Under the pieces are notes generated by a model. The model was not told the origin of the DNA, searched no databases, and was given only the letters and a program-made list of their open reading frames with translations. The position numbers and the translations under genes were made by a program. Positions 44,241 through 52,097 of a stretch of DNA of 64,000 nucleotides are shown piece after piece. This DNA is from Bordetella genomosp. 9 (GTDB lineage: Bacteria > Pseudomonadota > Gammaproteobacteria > Burkholderiales > Burkholderiaceae_B), in NCBI RefSeq assembly GCF_002119725.1, contig NZ_CP021109.1, positions 558,001-622,000 on the forward strand, written 5' to 3'. How positions within the stretch are numbered: position 1 is the stretch's first letter; every line of letters begins with the position of its first letter.

Positions 44241-45341
44241 CTATCCTAGCAATCCGTCCAAGCGCGCTTCCAAGGTGGTCCCGTCAGATGCTTTGAAGAT
44301 GCCGGGCTCGGTCTCGTAGATCACGTAGATGCCTAGCTCGTTGAAGAAATCTATCGTGTCGTTTGCGGTGCCATCCACTTCCCCGGGCAGCGTAAGCACG
44401 AGATGAGTATCCGGAGTACCACGCTTGCGCCGGTAGTGCAGCAACTGCCCGATCGCCTTGTACAACTCCCCGCCGAGAGATCCAGAAGTCTTTACCTCAA
44501 AGATAACCCGAGCCCGCATGTCGTGGCCGACAATCGCGCTATCGATGTTCACTGTGCGGCGAGCGATAAGTGGTTCCCGGCGGGTCCTGAGCTTAATCCA
44601 GTCCTCCAGCGCGCTCTTGAGCCGGTTACAAAGCGGTCCATGGCGATATTCGTAGGTTACGCCGTCTCGATTGCCGGCGGTCTTCATGCCTTCGAATTCG
44701 TCGCCGTCATTCCATCGCCACGGGTCTTCGTTTTTCGGGGCTTCTGCGGCTTTGTCTTCGTCTCGTTTGGCTTTCTCCGTAAGTTCGCCTCCCGTTTTGA
44801 ACTGATCTTTGAGATCGAGGACGCGCAAGACGAACGCTTCGATATCTGCGACGAAGGTCGATGAGCCAAGTGCGACTACAGGAATAACTTCACGCTGCCG
44901 CTCACCATCTACGACAGAAACTACGAAGTCACGGAAAAAAGTTAGCGACTTTTCGCGCGCAATTTTTGTGCGAAATGCGTTAAACATCGCGCTGTGGCAT
45001 AACCATGTGTCGCTGCCGTCAGCTGCCAGCATGCCGGCAACGCCTCGTTTTCCCAACAGGGAGACATTCACCTCGGCATTGGGGTAGAACGCATCCGTTG
45101 GGTCGCTCCCATGATCGACGAGCTTGAAAATATGGGAGACGACATTAGGTCGTAGCACACCGAATCCGACGTAGATATCGTTTCTTATTCCGCGCAAGAT
45201 GCAGCTATCGAGTGTTTGGCGGTCGCCGTTGGGAAAACCCCAAGTCACCTTTAGCTCTCGATATGAGTGGCTCTCGATTTCGGCGCGCAGTTGTGCCGCC
45301 GCGCGGCGGATGTCCCCTTCGTTGCTAAGCGCACGCATCAT
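44241..45341 (-). CDS. PD-(D/E)XK nuclease-like protein
   Basis: 366 residues. The C-terminal part has the restriction-endonuclease-like core: Asp267 in 'VNIDSAIVGHD', then Glu282-Val-Lys284 in 'VIFEVKTSGSLGGELY', and Gln299 in 'KAIGQLLHYR', the D...E-x-K...Q pattern of DNA-cleaving PD-(D/E)XK enzymes. The N-terminal ~180 residues are of unknown fold ('SYRELKVTWGFPNGDRQTLD', read as SYRELKVTWGFPNG), followed by a charged linker (186-205). No methyltransferase is adjacent. The 297 bp between it and the zinc-ribbon gene hold nothing recognisable. Confidence 0.72.
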   Translation of the reverse strand: MMRALSNEGDIRRAAAQLRAEIESHSYRELKVTWGFPNGDRQTLDSCILRGIRNDIYVGFGVLRPNVVSHIFKLVDHGSDPTDAFYPNAEVNVSLLGKRGVAGMLAADGSDTWLCHSAMFNAFRTKIAREKSLTFFRDFVVSVVDGERQREVIPVVALGSSTFVADIEAFVLRVLDLKDQFKTGGELTEKAKRDEDKAAEAPKNEDPWRWNDGDEFEGMKTAGNRDGVTYEYRHGPLCNRLKSALEDWIKLRTRREPLIARRTVNIDSAIVGHDMRARVIFEVKTSGSLGGELYKAIGQLLHYRRKRGTPDTHLVLTLPGEVDGTANDTIDFFNELGIYVIYETEPGIFKASDGTTLEARLDGLLG

Positions 45342-45742
45342 ACTGTTGAAAGCCCCGTTTTCGCATGGAGTCGCTATTCTAACGATTGTAAGTACGGGCT
45401 AATGTGCCGCACTTCGTCCACTTCCACCGGGTGACCGATTGGCCCCAAAAGCCGCCCCTTGCGGCGCTATACGTGAAGGGCTGCTCCGGGTCGGAACCGG
45501 ACATCGGCCAGAGCCCCCTTCCCGTCAATTGCGGCCTTCGGGTTTAGCCGGTCAAGCAGTGGCTTGCGCCCCGGTATCCATCGCGGAGGCGATTGCGCTG
45601 CTCACAACGGATGTTGGGCACGTCCGAGAACGTCGCACGATGACCGTGGTGGCCATACTGCCATACTGTATAGTCACTTTCGCTCGGCTTTTCCGCCCCG
45701 TCTCGGCCACCGAATCGATTCAAAAATCTCCCGGCTGTACAC
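45342..45742. other. Intergenic stretch without a recognisable gene
   Basis: No reading frame here shows family features on either strand. It separates the divergent nuclease-like and isochorismatase-like genes, so both promoters should lie in it. A short direct repeat (CCATACTG twice, near 45651-45669) precedes TATAGTCAC about 75 bp before the isochorismatase-like start. Confidence 0.4.
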
Positions 45743-46312
45743 ATGCGTTCCCAACTTGCTCCATACGGTGCAGTACTTCTGCTGATTGACTTGCAGTGGG
45801 CGATTGACCATCCCGGTTGGGGCGAGCGAAATAACCCTGATGCCGAGCGGCAAGTCAGTCGACTCCTCGCCCATTGGCGAACCCAGGGGTGGCCTGTTTG
45901 GCACGTTCGGCATGACTCCACAGACTCCACGTCTCACTACAGACCGGGCCAGCCCGGACATGAATTCAAGCCGGAGACAGCGCCCATAACTGGAGAATCG
46001 GTCATTCCGAAGCAGACGAACAGTGCGTTCATCGGCACCGACCTGGAAAAAAGGCTTCGAGCCAATGACTTTCACACATTGGTCGTGGCGGGAGTCATCA
46101 CGAACAATTCAGTCGAGGCAACCGTCCGGATGGCCGGGAACCTTGGTTTCCAGACGTGGCTTGTGGCTGACGGGTGTTTCACATTCGCTCAGACAGACTG
46201 GAATGGGTCACCGCGAAGCGCCGAAGATGTTCACGCCATGTCGCTCGCCAACTTGGACAACGAATATTGCACCGTCGTTACCGCAGATGCGCTGTTAAGC
46301 GCTCTCAGCTGA
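45743..46312 (+). CDS. Isochorismatase-family hydrolase with Ser at the nucleophile position
   Basis: 189 residues. The catalytic Asp is in 'LLLIDLQWAID' and the Lys in 'VIPKQTNSAFIGTDLE'. The loop that normally holds the nucleophilic Cys (G-x-x-T-x-x-C-V-x-x-T) reads 'GVITNNSVEATVRMAGNLGF', so Ser replaces Cys. The rest of the fold ('WPVWHVRHDS', 'LVADGCFTFAQ') is intact. A Ser version occurs in some family members as I recall, and activity may be altered. Substrate unknown. Confidence 0.85.
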   Translation: MRSQLAPYGAVLLLIDLQWAIDHPGWGERNNPDAERQVSRLLAHWRTQGWPVWHVRHDSTDSTSHYRPGQPGHEFKPETAPITGESVIPKQTNSAFIGTDLEKRLRANDFHTLVVAGVITNNSVEATVRMAGNLGFQTWLVADGCFTFAQTDWNGSPRSAEDVHAMSLANLDNEYCTVVTADALLSALS

Positions 46313-46357
46313 AACGAGCGTCCATTTGTTGCCCCTCACAACCATAATGCCGATTCT

Positions 46358-46615
46358 CCGCGGCTGGCCGATCTAGAGGCAAAGCATGCATTCCTGGCTG
46401 CTGGCTTTGGATGGGGCCCATATGCTGTCGCCATGGTTCAGGACCATCTGGATTCCGGCAAGCTCGCGCTCCTGCGGCTCGGAGCGCGAGCTTGGAACCG
46501 GTGTTCATTGCTTGGGCTTCCCGCCGGGAAACCGGCGCAGGGGCTGATCAACATTTTGGCGGCGACGGGATGCACTTATGTGGTGTCCTCTTCAACCCAG
46601 GATGGCGATAGTTAA
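46358..46615 (+). pseudogene. LysR-family regulator, C-terminal relic
   Basis: The plus strand reads 'RLADLEAKHAFLAAGFGWG', then 'MVQDHLDSGKLALLRLG' and 'LPAGKPAQGLINIL' before a stop. This matches the end of LysR effector domains, where a D-L-x-A-K-x-x-x-L-x-G-x-G-W-G block precedes V-x-x-D-L-x-x-G-x-L. No start, HTH or first half of the domain is present upstream, so it is a truncated fragment. The isochorismatase gene ends 45 bp before it. Confidence 0.7.
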
Positions 46616-46638
46616 CGCTAGACCAGAGGCGTAGACAC

Positions 46639-47067
46639 ATGCGAGCATTTCCCGTATATCGAGCGCGACTGGGCTTCTATGCCGGGCTGGTTCTATTGCT
46701 GGCCGCGATACCCTTGTCGCCGCTCGGAAGGTCTTATTTCATGTGGCTTGTAGTCGCGCCTTCCATTGTGGTTTTCCTCGGTACATCGCTTTTCTTCATT
46801 CTGCTTACATATATACAGCCGTCATTCCGCAACCCTGGCGAGTACGAACATCTGCTGGGGATCCGAGCGACAAGGCTCTGGTGGGGTCTTTGTGCGCTGA
46901 GTGCAGCTATGACATGTACATTCCCGTGGGCAATGGATAATCCCCCAAGCATTCCCCTCTGGGTGTCCCAGGCAGGATTGGTCGTTTTCCAGGGAACTAT
47001 CCAGCTTGCCTTGTTGCGGCGCGAGGCGAGGCTTTATGAGCGCATGCGGCAAAACCGAATGTCGTGA
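46639..47067 (+). CDS. Small four-helix membrane protein, unknown function
   Basis: 142 residues with four hydrophobic segments (about 13-30, 36-57, 80-97, 106-124) and a basic C-terminus 'RREARLYERMRQNRMS'. It begins MRAFPVYRARLGF. I do not recognise the family; codon use fits the island. No partner gene is obvious. Confidence 0.6.
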   Translation: MRAFPVYRARLGFYAGLVLLLAAIPLSPLGRSYFMWLVVAPSIVVFLGTSLFFILLTYIQPSFRNPGEYEHLLGIRATRLWWGLCALSAAMTCTFPWAMDNPPSIPLWVSQAGLVVFQGTIQLALLRREARLYERMRQNRMS

Positions 47068-47171
47068 GATGGGCGCAAGACCAAGTCAGAAACTCATCAA
47101 GCCTTGGATCGGCCGCGTTGTTGACGCGTTCTCGCGCCCGACGCTGGCGCTGCGCACGTTGCCACTCAAGT

Positions 47172-47211
47172 GTGACGCAGCCCGGTGCAAGCGACGGTGC
47201 AACGGCCAGTC
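47172..47211 (+). mobile_element. IS66 tnpA scrap at the right edge of the island
   Basis: These 40 bases match the complement of 40569-40608 (the tnpA end of the IS66 above) at 35 positions, including an uninterrupted CAAGCGACGGTGCAA. In frame both read P-V-Q-A-T-V-Q-x-P-V. Here an in-frame TGA precedes it, so it is a non-functional fragment, in the opposite orientation to the larger IS66. The rest of 47068-47269 holds no gene. Confidence 0.6.
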
Positions 47212-47269
47212 GACCTATATGACCCGAAATCCCGAGTCGGATGAAAACGGCAACGGGCAATGCGCGCGC

Positions 47270-48151
47270 TCATTCCCCACCTGTCGCCGCCGCGACTCCA
47301 TCCAGCGCCCGCATGGCTTCATCCGGCAGACGAAGCCGTGCGGCATCCAGGTTCTCCTGCAAGTGGGCAACGGAAGAGGTGCCGGGGATCAGCAAAATGT
47401 TCGGCGAGCGCCTGAGCAGCCAGGCCAGGGCGACTTGCAGAGGCGTGGCGTCCAGCTCTCGCGCGACATCCGACAGGATGGACGATTGCAGCTTACTGAA
47501 GCCGCCCAACGGGAAGAACGGCACGTAAGCGATGCCCGCACGCGCGAGGTCGTCGATCAGCGCATCGTCGTTCCGGTGCGCCACGTTGTACAGGTTCTGC
47601 ACGCAAACGATGTCGCAGATACCGCGCGCCTCGGCGACCTGCGCCGGCGTGACGTTGCTCAAGCCGATGTGGCGCACCAGGCCGCGGCGCTGCAGTTCAG
47701 CGAGCGCGCTGAGCGGCGCCTCGATGGATCCTTCCGCCGGCCCGTGCACGTCGAACATGATGCGCAGATTGACGGCATGCAGCACGTCCAGGCCCAGGTT
47801 GCGCAAGTTGTCCTCCACCGCCTGCGTCAGATCCGAGGCGGAAAATGCGGGTAACCACGAGCCATCCGCGCCGCGGCGCGCGCCGATTTTGGTGACGATG
47901 GCCAGATCCGCGGGATAGGGCGCCAGCGCCTCCCGGATCAATTGGTTGGTAATGTGCGGCCCATAGAAATCGCTGGTGTCGATGTGGTTCACCCCGGACT
48001 CCACGGCCTTGCGCAGGACCGCCAGGGCCGCGGCCTTGTCCTTGGGCGGCCCGAAAACACCGGGTCCGGCCAGCTGCATGGCGCCGTACCCCAGGCGTTT
48101 GACGTTGAGGCTGCCCAGGGCATAGGTGCCAGCCTGATCGATTGTCGACAT
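47270..48151 (-). CDS. Aldo/keto reductase, PdxI/YdbC-like
   Basis: 293 residues from the ATG at 48151 (MSTIDQAGTYALG). Conserved: 'RLGYGAMQLAGPGVFGPP', 'VNHIDTSDFYGPHITNQLIREAL' (Asp and Tyr of the catalytic tetrad; split) and 'LAIVTKIGARR' (Lys). The fourth position reads 'LHAVNLRIMFDVHGPAEGSI' with Asn where most AKRs have His, as in the E. coli YdbC (PdxI) pyridoxal reductase group as I recall it. It is divergent from a LysR gene that probably regulates it. Confidence 0.85.
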   Translation of the reverse strand: MSTIDQAGTYALGSLNVKRLGYGAMQLAGPGVFGPPKDKAAALAVLRKAVESGVNHIDTSDFYGPHITNQLIREALAPYPADLAIVTKIGARRGADGSWLPAFSASDLTQAVEDNLRNLGLDVLHAVNLRIMFDVHGPAEGSIEAPLSALAELQRRGLVRHIGLSNVTPAQVAEARGICDIVCVQNLYNVAHRNDDALIDDLARAGIAYVPFFPLGGFSKLQSSILSDVARELDATPLQVALAWLLRRSPNILLIPGTSSVAHLQENLDAARLRLPDEAMRALDGVAAATGGE

Positions 48152-48213
48152 GGTGCGTTCCTTATGAAGGATGGATAAGGCACCAAGATAGCCACCCCGG
48201 CACGCCGCGATAA

Positions 48214-48234
48214 GCCCATACAATCCGTACGGGC
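48214..48234. promoter_or_regulatory. LysR-type operator candidate between the aldo/keto reductase and lysR genes
   Basis: Arms GCCCATAC (48214-48221) and GTACGGGC (48227-48234) around a 5-bp spacer, one mismatch in eight pairs. It lies in the 106-bp divergent promoter region, the usual site for autoregulation and activation by a divergent LysR protein. Confidence 0.55.
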
Positions 48235-48257
48235 TGTGCGAAAAGGCGAACAATCTC

Positions 48258-49154
48258 ATGAAAGTCGATCTGAACGATTTGAACGCCTTCGTGGCGGTGG
48301 CCCGCGCAGGCGGTTTCCGCGATGCCGCGCGCTTGAGCGGCGTCAGCGCATCGGGGCTGAGTGAAGCCGTGCGGCGCCTGGAGGCGCAGGTGGGCGTAAG
48401 GCTGTTGAATCGAACCACCCGCAGTGTCGCGCCGACGGAAGCCGGAACGGGTCTGCTGACGCGGTTGGCGCCTGCCTTGACCGAGATGCAGGCCGCGTTG
48501 GATTCGGTGAACAGTTTCCGCGACCGGCCCGCGGGCACGCTGCGCCTGAATGTGCCGGTCAGCGTGGCGCGGCTGGTCCTGCCCGCGATCGTGCCTGCAT
48601 TCCTGGCCGCATATCCGGACATCGTGCTGGACGTGGTCGCCGAGGAAAACTTCGTCGACTTGCTGGCGGAAGGATGCGACGCCGGCATCCGTTATGAAGA
48701 GCGCTTGGAACTGGACATGATCGCGGTGCCTATCGGGCCTCGCGTCCAGCGCTTCGCGGCGGCTGCGTCGCCACAGTACCTGGAGCGCCATGGCGTGCCG
48801 CGGCATCCGCGCGAACTGGTGCATCATGCCTGCATCCGTGGCCGCTTTCCGAGCGGCGCGATGCCCGCATGGGAGTTCGAGCGGGACGGGGAGGTGGTGC
48901 GCGTGGATCCAACGGGACCGATCATCGTCCGCATCGGCGGCGCCGTGGACCTGATGGTCGACGCTGCGGTCGCCGGGACCGGCATCGTTTATCTGTTCGA
49001 GGACTGGCTGCGGCCGCACCTGGATAGCGGCGCGCTGCGGCCCGTGCTGTCGCCGTGGTGGCCCAGGTTTCCCGGGCCGTATCTGTATTACCCGGGCCGG
49101 CGCCTCACGCCCGCGCCGCTGAAAGCCTTCGTGGACTTCATCAAGGCCGGATAA
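48258..49154 (+). CDS. LysR-family transcriptional regulator
   Basis: 298 residues. N-terminal HTH: 'DLNAFVAVARAGGFRDAARLSGVSASGLSEAVRRLEAQVGVRLLNRTTR' (read as three motifs: FVAVARAGGFRDAAR, SGLSEAVRRLE, RLLNRTTR), then 'PTEAGTGLL' and the effector domain with 'GYEDRLELDMIA'-like 'RYEERLELDMIAVPIGP'. The R-L-L-N-R-T-T-R-S-V-x-x-T-E-A-G form is typical of the CrgA/AaeR-like LysR group. Divergent from the aldo/keto reductase gene. Confidence 0.92.
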   Translation: MKVDLNDLNAFVAVARAGGFRDAARLSGVSASGLSEAVRRLEAQVGVRLLNRTTRSVAPTEAGTGLLTRLAPALTEMQAALDSVNSFRDRPAGTLRLNVPVSVARLVLPAIVPAFLAAYPDIVLDVVAEENFVDLLAEGCDAGIRYEERLELDMIAVPIGPRVQRFAAAASPQYLERHGVPRHPRELVHHACIRGRFPSGAMPAWEFERDGEVVRVDPTGPIIVRIGGAVDLMVDAAVAGTGIVYLFEDWLRPHLDSGALRPVLSPWWPRFPGPYLYYPGRRLTPAPLKAFVDFIKAG

Positions 49155-49216
49155 GGCTGCGCGCGGTCACGCGTTGCCGGGAAAGGTCTGCCGCCATGGT
49201 CCACATGGCGGCCCAT

Positions 49217-49261
49217 GCGCTGGCAATGCAGGCGCTGGGAATGCAGGCGCTGGTGAAGCAC
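49217..49261. repeat. Three tandem 15-bp repeats
   Basis: GCGCTGGCAATGCAG, GCGCTGGGAATGCAG and the degenerate GCGCTGGTGAAGCAC follow one another between the convergent lysR and Bug-receptor genes. No terminator-like U-tract follows. Confidence 0.6.
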
Positions 49262-49292
49262 GTGCCGGCAATGCCGGCGCGATGCGGTCGAT

Positions 49293-50273
49293 TCAATCCA
49301 GCTTCAGATTCGCTTCCTGCGCCACCTTCTGCCACTTGGCGATTTCGGCCCGGCGGAACTGTTCGAGTTCGGCTGGGGTGGATCCGATCGGCTCGGCGCC
49401 AATGCCATCAAGCACGGTCTTCACGCCGGGATCTTTCAGCACCTCGGCCAGGGCCTTGGAGACCTGTTCAATGATGGGGGCGGGCGTGCCCGCCGGCGCG
49501 AAGACCGCATTCCATTCGTAGGACTGGTAACCCGGCACGCCGGACTCCGCGATGGTGGGCAGATCAGGGGCTGCAAGCGAACGGGTGTCCCCGCCCACGG
49601 CGATGGCGCGCAGCTTGCCATTCTTGACGTGCGTCCACGACGAGCCCATGGAGGCAAACATTACCGGCACCTGGCCCGACATTACGTCGATCATGGCGGG
49701 GCCGCCGCCTTTGTACGCCACATGGACGAGATGCGTGCCAGCCAGCAGATTGAACAGTTCGCCGCCCAGGTGCTGGGCCGAGCCGGGGCCGGCCGAGGCG
49801 AAATAGACGGGCGGGCCATCCTTGGCCTTGCCGGCCTTGATCAAATCGGCGACGGTGCGCAACGGCGAGCTGGGCGTGACGACCAGCACATTGGGCACGC
49901 GCAACAACAGCGAAACGGGCGCGAAATCCTTGAGCGTGTCGAACTGCATTTTGCTGTGCAGCGCCGGATTCTGCGCGTGATTGGAGGCGTCCAGCATCAG
50001 GGTGTAGCCGTCGGGCTGGGCCTTGGCGGCCGCGGCGCCGCCGATCATGCCGCCGGCCCCGCCGCGGTTTTCCACGACCACGGGTTGACCCAGCTTCTCG
50101 GCCAGCTTGGGGGCGATCAGCCGGGCGACGGCGTCAACCGTGCCGCCGGGCGGGTAGGTGACGATCATGGTGATGGGGCGTTCCGGATAGGCGGCCGTGG
50201 CGCTCGCGGCGGCCAGCAGGCTGGCTCCGACGGCAACCATGGCGCGGCGCGCCAGCGTGTTCAATCTAGTCAT
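49293..50273 (-). CDS. Bug-family tripartite tricarboxylate transporter substrate-binding protein
   Basis: 326 residues from the ATG at 50273 (MTRLNTLARRAMVAVG). Signal peptide with cleavage after 'ASATAA'. Bug hallmarks: 'YPERPITMIVTYPPGGTVDAVAR', read as YPERPITMIV and PPGGTVDAVAR, then 'VVVENRGGAGGMIG', 'VAYKGGGPAMIDVMSGQVPVMF' (split) and the C-terminal 'GAEPIGSTPAELEQF'. It overlaps the upstream amidohydrolase gene by 8 bp, so receptor and hydrolase are made together. No tctA/tctB genes follow. Confidence 0.93.
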   Translation of the reverse strand: MTRLNTLARRAMVAVGASLLAAASATAAYPERPITMIVTYPPGGTVDAVARLIAPKLAEKLGQPVVVENRGGAGGMIGGAAAAKAQPDGYTLMLDASNHAQNPALHSKMQFDTLKDFAPVSLLLRVPNVLVVTPSSPLRTVADLIKAGKAKDGPPVYFASAGPGSAQHLGGELFNLLAGTHLVHVAYKGGGPAMIDVMSGQVPVMFASMGSSWTHVKNGKLRAIAVGGDTRSLAAPDLPTIAESGVPGYQSYEWNAVFAPAGTPAPIIEQVSKALAEVLKDPGVKTVLDGIGAEPIGSTPAELEQFRRAEIAKWQKVAQEANLKLD

Positions 50274-51093
50274 GGCTTGTCTCCTCGATGCCAAATAACG
50301 CCGACGGCGTGTCGGCCAGAATGATGCGGCGCGCCCGGTCGTCTTCGACCCAGGCGGCCAGTCCGCGCCAGGCCGACGCGTAGTCGGCGTGATACTGGTT
50401 TTCGGTGTGCGGCCAGTCGCTGCCCCAAAGCAGACGCTCCGGCCCGTAAGCAGCCAGCAGCCGGGTGGCGGCCTGGCGAGCCTGGGCATCGCGGCCGTCC
50501 TGCGGCCAGATCCGGTAGGCGGCCGAGAGCTTGACCCAGATGCGGCCGGAGCTGGCCTGCTGAAGCAAGTAATGGAAGCCCGCGTCCTCCACGCCATCGG
50601 GGCGGCCGAAATGGTCCACAACGACCCGGCAGCCGCTTGGGATCAGCACGTCGAGGGATTCGCGCAGGCGACCGGCGGGAGCGTGTACTTCGACATGCCA
50701 ATCCAGGGCCCGCAACGCTGTCAGCAGGCTTTGCCATTCGGCGCCCGCGAGCTCGGGCGTCGGCAGGCCAAACAGATTCAACCGTATGCCGCGCACGCCG
50801 GCTTGATGAAGGCGGCGAAGTTCCTCCGGGCTTATGCCGGGCTCGATCACGACGACACCACGCAGCCGGCCGCGGGCCTGAGCCAGCGCTTGCAGCAAAA
50901 AGCGATTGTCGGTGCCGAGAAAACTTGGCTGCACCAGCACGCCGTGCGTGAGCCCATGCCGATCGAGATGGCCGAGATAGTCGTCCAGCGTCGCATCGTG
51001 GTCCGGGGTATAGCGCCGGCGGTCTTGCATGGGCAGCCCGCGCAAGAACACATGGGCGTGGGTGTCTACGGCGAGGGGAATGCGGGGCGGCAA
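50266..51093 (-). CDS. Amidohydrolase_2-family metal-dependent hydrolase
   Basis: 275 residues. TIM-barrel metal site 'VDTHAHVF' at the start, 'GVLVQPSFLGTDNRFLLQAL' (split) , 'GVRGIRLNLFG', 'VVVDHFGRPDG' and 'LLWGSDWPHTENQ' with the catalytic Asp. This is the group containing 2-pyrone-4,6-dicarboxylate lactonase and related hydrolases. Coexpression with a Bug receptor suggests a hydrolysable dicarboxylate or lactone substrate. Probably regulated by the divergent LysR gene. Confidence 0.88.
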   Translation of the reverse strand: MPPRIPLAVDTHAHVFLRGLPMQDRRRYTPDHDATLDDYLGHLDRHGLTHGVLVQPSFLGTDNRFLLQALAQARGRLRGVVVIEPGISPEELRRLHQAGVRGIRLNLFGLPTPELAGAEWQSLLTALRALDWHVEVHAPAGRLRESLDVLIPSGCRVVVDHFGRPDGVEDAGFHYLLQQASSGRIWVKLSAAYRIWPQDGRDAQARQAATRLLAAYGPERLLWGSDWPHTENQYHADYASAWRGLAAWVEDDRARRIILADTPSALFGIEETSHD

Positions 51094-51147
51094 GCCGGGT
51101 CTCCGTCGTTCTGATTTGTATCGGGCGGGATTCTAGGCAGCCGGGAT

Positions 51148-51194
51148 ATATTGATCTATAGAGAAAAACCGTTTTTTCAATATCGGATCAATAT
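51148..51194. promoter_or_regulatory. Nested dyad in the amidohydrolase/lysR gap, candidate LysR operator
   Basis: Perfect 9-bp arms ATATTGATC (51148-51156) and GATCAATAT (51186-51194) flank an inner near-palindrome GAAAAA-CCG-TTTTTTC (51163-51178) centred within a base of the same axis. The right arm ends inside the lysR start codon. This strong AT-rich symmetry in GC-rich DNA marks a regulator site. Confidence 0.7.
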
Positions 51195-52077
51195 GGAAAC
51201 CCGGCATCTGCGCCATTTTCTGGCGGTGATAGATCAAGGCAGTGTCAGCCGCGCCGCCAATTGGCTGGGCATTGCGCAGCCGGCCTTGTCGCAATCGTTG
51301 CAGCGCATGGAGAAGGATCTTGGCGTGCGCCTGTTCGAGCGCGGCCGGCAGGGCGCGCATCCCACGCCCGCTGCCCTGGCGATTCTTGAAGACGTACGGG
51401 TCAGCGTGGCGCGCATCGATGCGGCAGCCAAGCGCGCGCGGGATATCGCGGCAGGCAGCGCAGGCCAATTGACCGTCGGTCTGGTGTCATCGGCCTTGTT
51501 CGATACCCTGCCGCGCGCCTTGAGGGCGCTGCGTCGTCAGGCGCCGGGCGTGAGGGTCGTGCTGCGGGAAATGAGCAATGCCGAGCAGGCCGAGGCGCTG
51601 GCCCAGGGTGAAATCGATATTGGCCTGATGCATACACCGGTTGCCGTGGCGGGCCGGATGCGCGAACGCCTGTTGTTGCGCGACCGGCTGGTGGCGGCCG
51701 TGCCCGATGAATTCGAGGTCCAGGCCGATGGCACGGTTTCGCTGGCCCAGATCGCGCAGGCCGGTCTGGTGCTGTATCCGCAAACCCAGTTGCCAGTGCT
51801 TTATGCCGGCATCCTGGACGCGATGCGCAAGTCCGGGCTCGCGCCCGTGGTGTCCCAGGAAGCCAACCGCACGCTTACCGTGCTGTCCTGCGTGGCGGGC
51901 GGGTGCGGCGTGGCCCTGCTGCCAAGCTGGATACGCAGTCTGGATTTTCGCGGCGTGCGTTTCTGCGAGGTCAGCGACGGTCAGGCCTTGCCCAGCTTCG
52001 ACTTGAGCGCCATATGGCCGGCGCGTTCGGTCCCGACACTGGCCGACGTGTTTGCGAATCTGGATCTGCAGGCTTGA
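51193..52077 (+). CDS. LysR-family transcriptional regulator
   Basis: 294 residues from the ATG at 51193 (METRHLRHFLAVIDQGS); an upstream TTG would place 14 codons in the operator, so it is rejected. HTH: 'SVSRAANWLGIAQPALSQSLQRMEKDLGVRLFERG' (split as AANWLGIAQPALSQSLQRME and DLGVRLFERG). The effector domain has 'GQLTVGLVSSALFDTLP' and 'GCGVALLPSWI'. Divergent from the amidohydrolase-Bug operon. Confidence 0.92.
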   Translation: METRHLRHFLAVIDQGSVSRAANWLGIAQPALSQSLQRMEKDLGVRLFERGRQGAHPTPAALAILEDVRVSVARIDAAAKRARDIAAGSAGQLTVGLVSSALFDTLPRALRALRRQAPGVRVVLREMSNAEQAEALAQGEIDIGLMHTPVAVAGRMRERLLLRDRLVAAVPDEFEVQADGTVSLAQIAQAGLVLYPQTQLPVLYAGILDAMRKSGLAPVVSQEANRTLTVLSCVAGGCGVALLPSWIRSLDFRGVRFCEVSDGQALPSFDLSAIWPARSVPTLADVFANLDLQA

Positions 52078-52097
52078 GCTGCGCCGGTGAGCATGGG

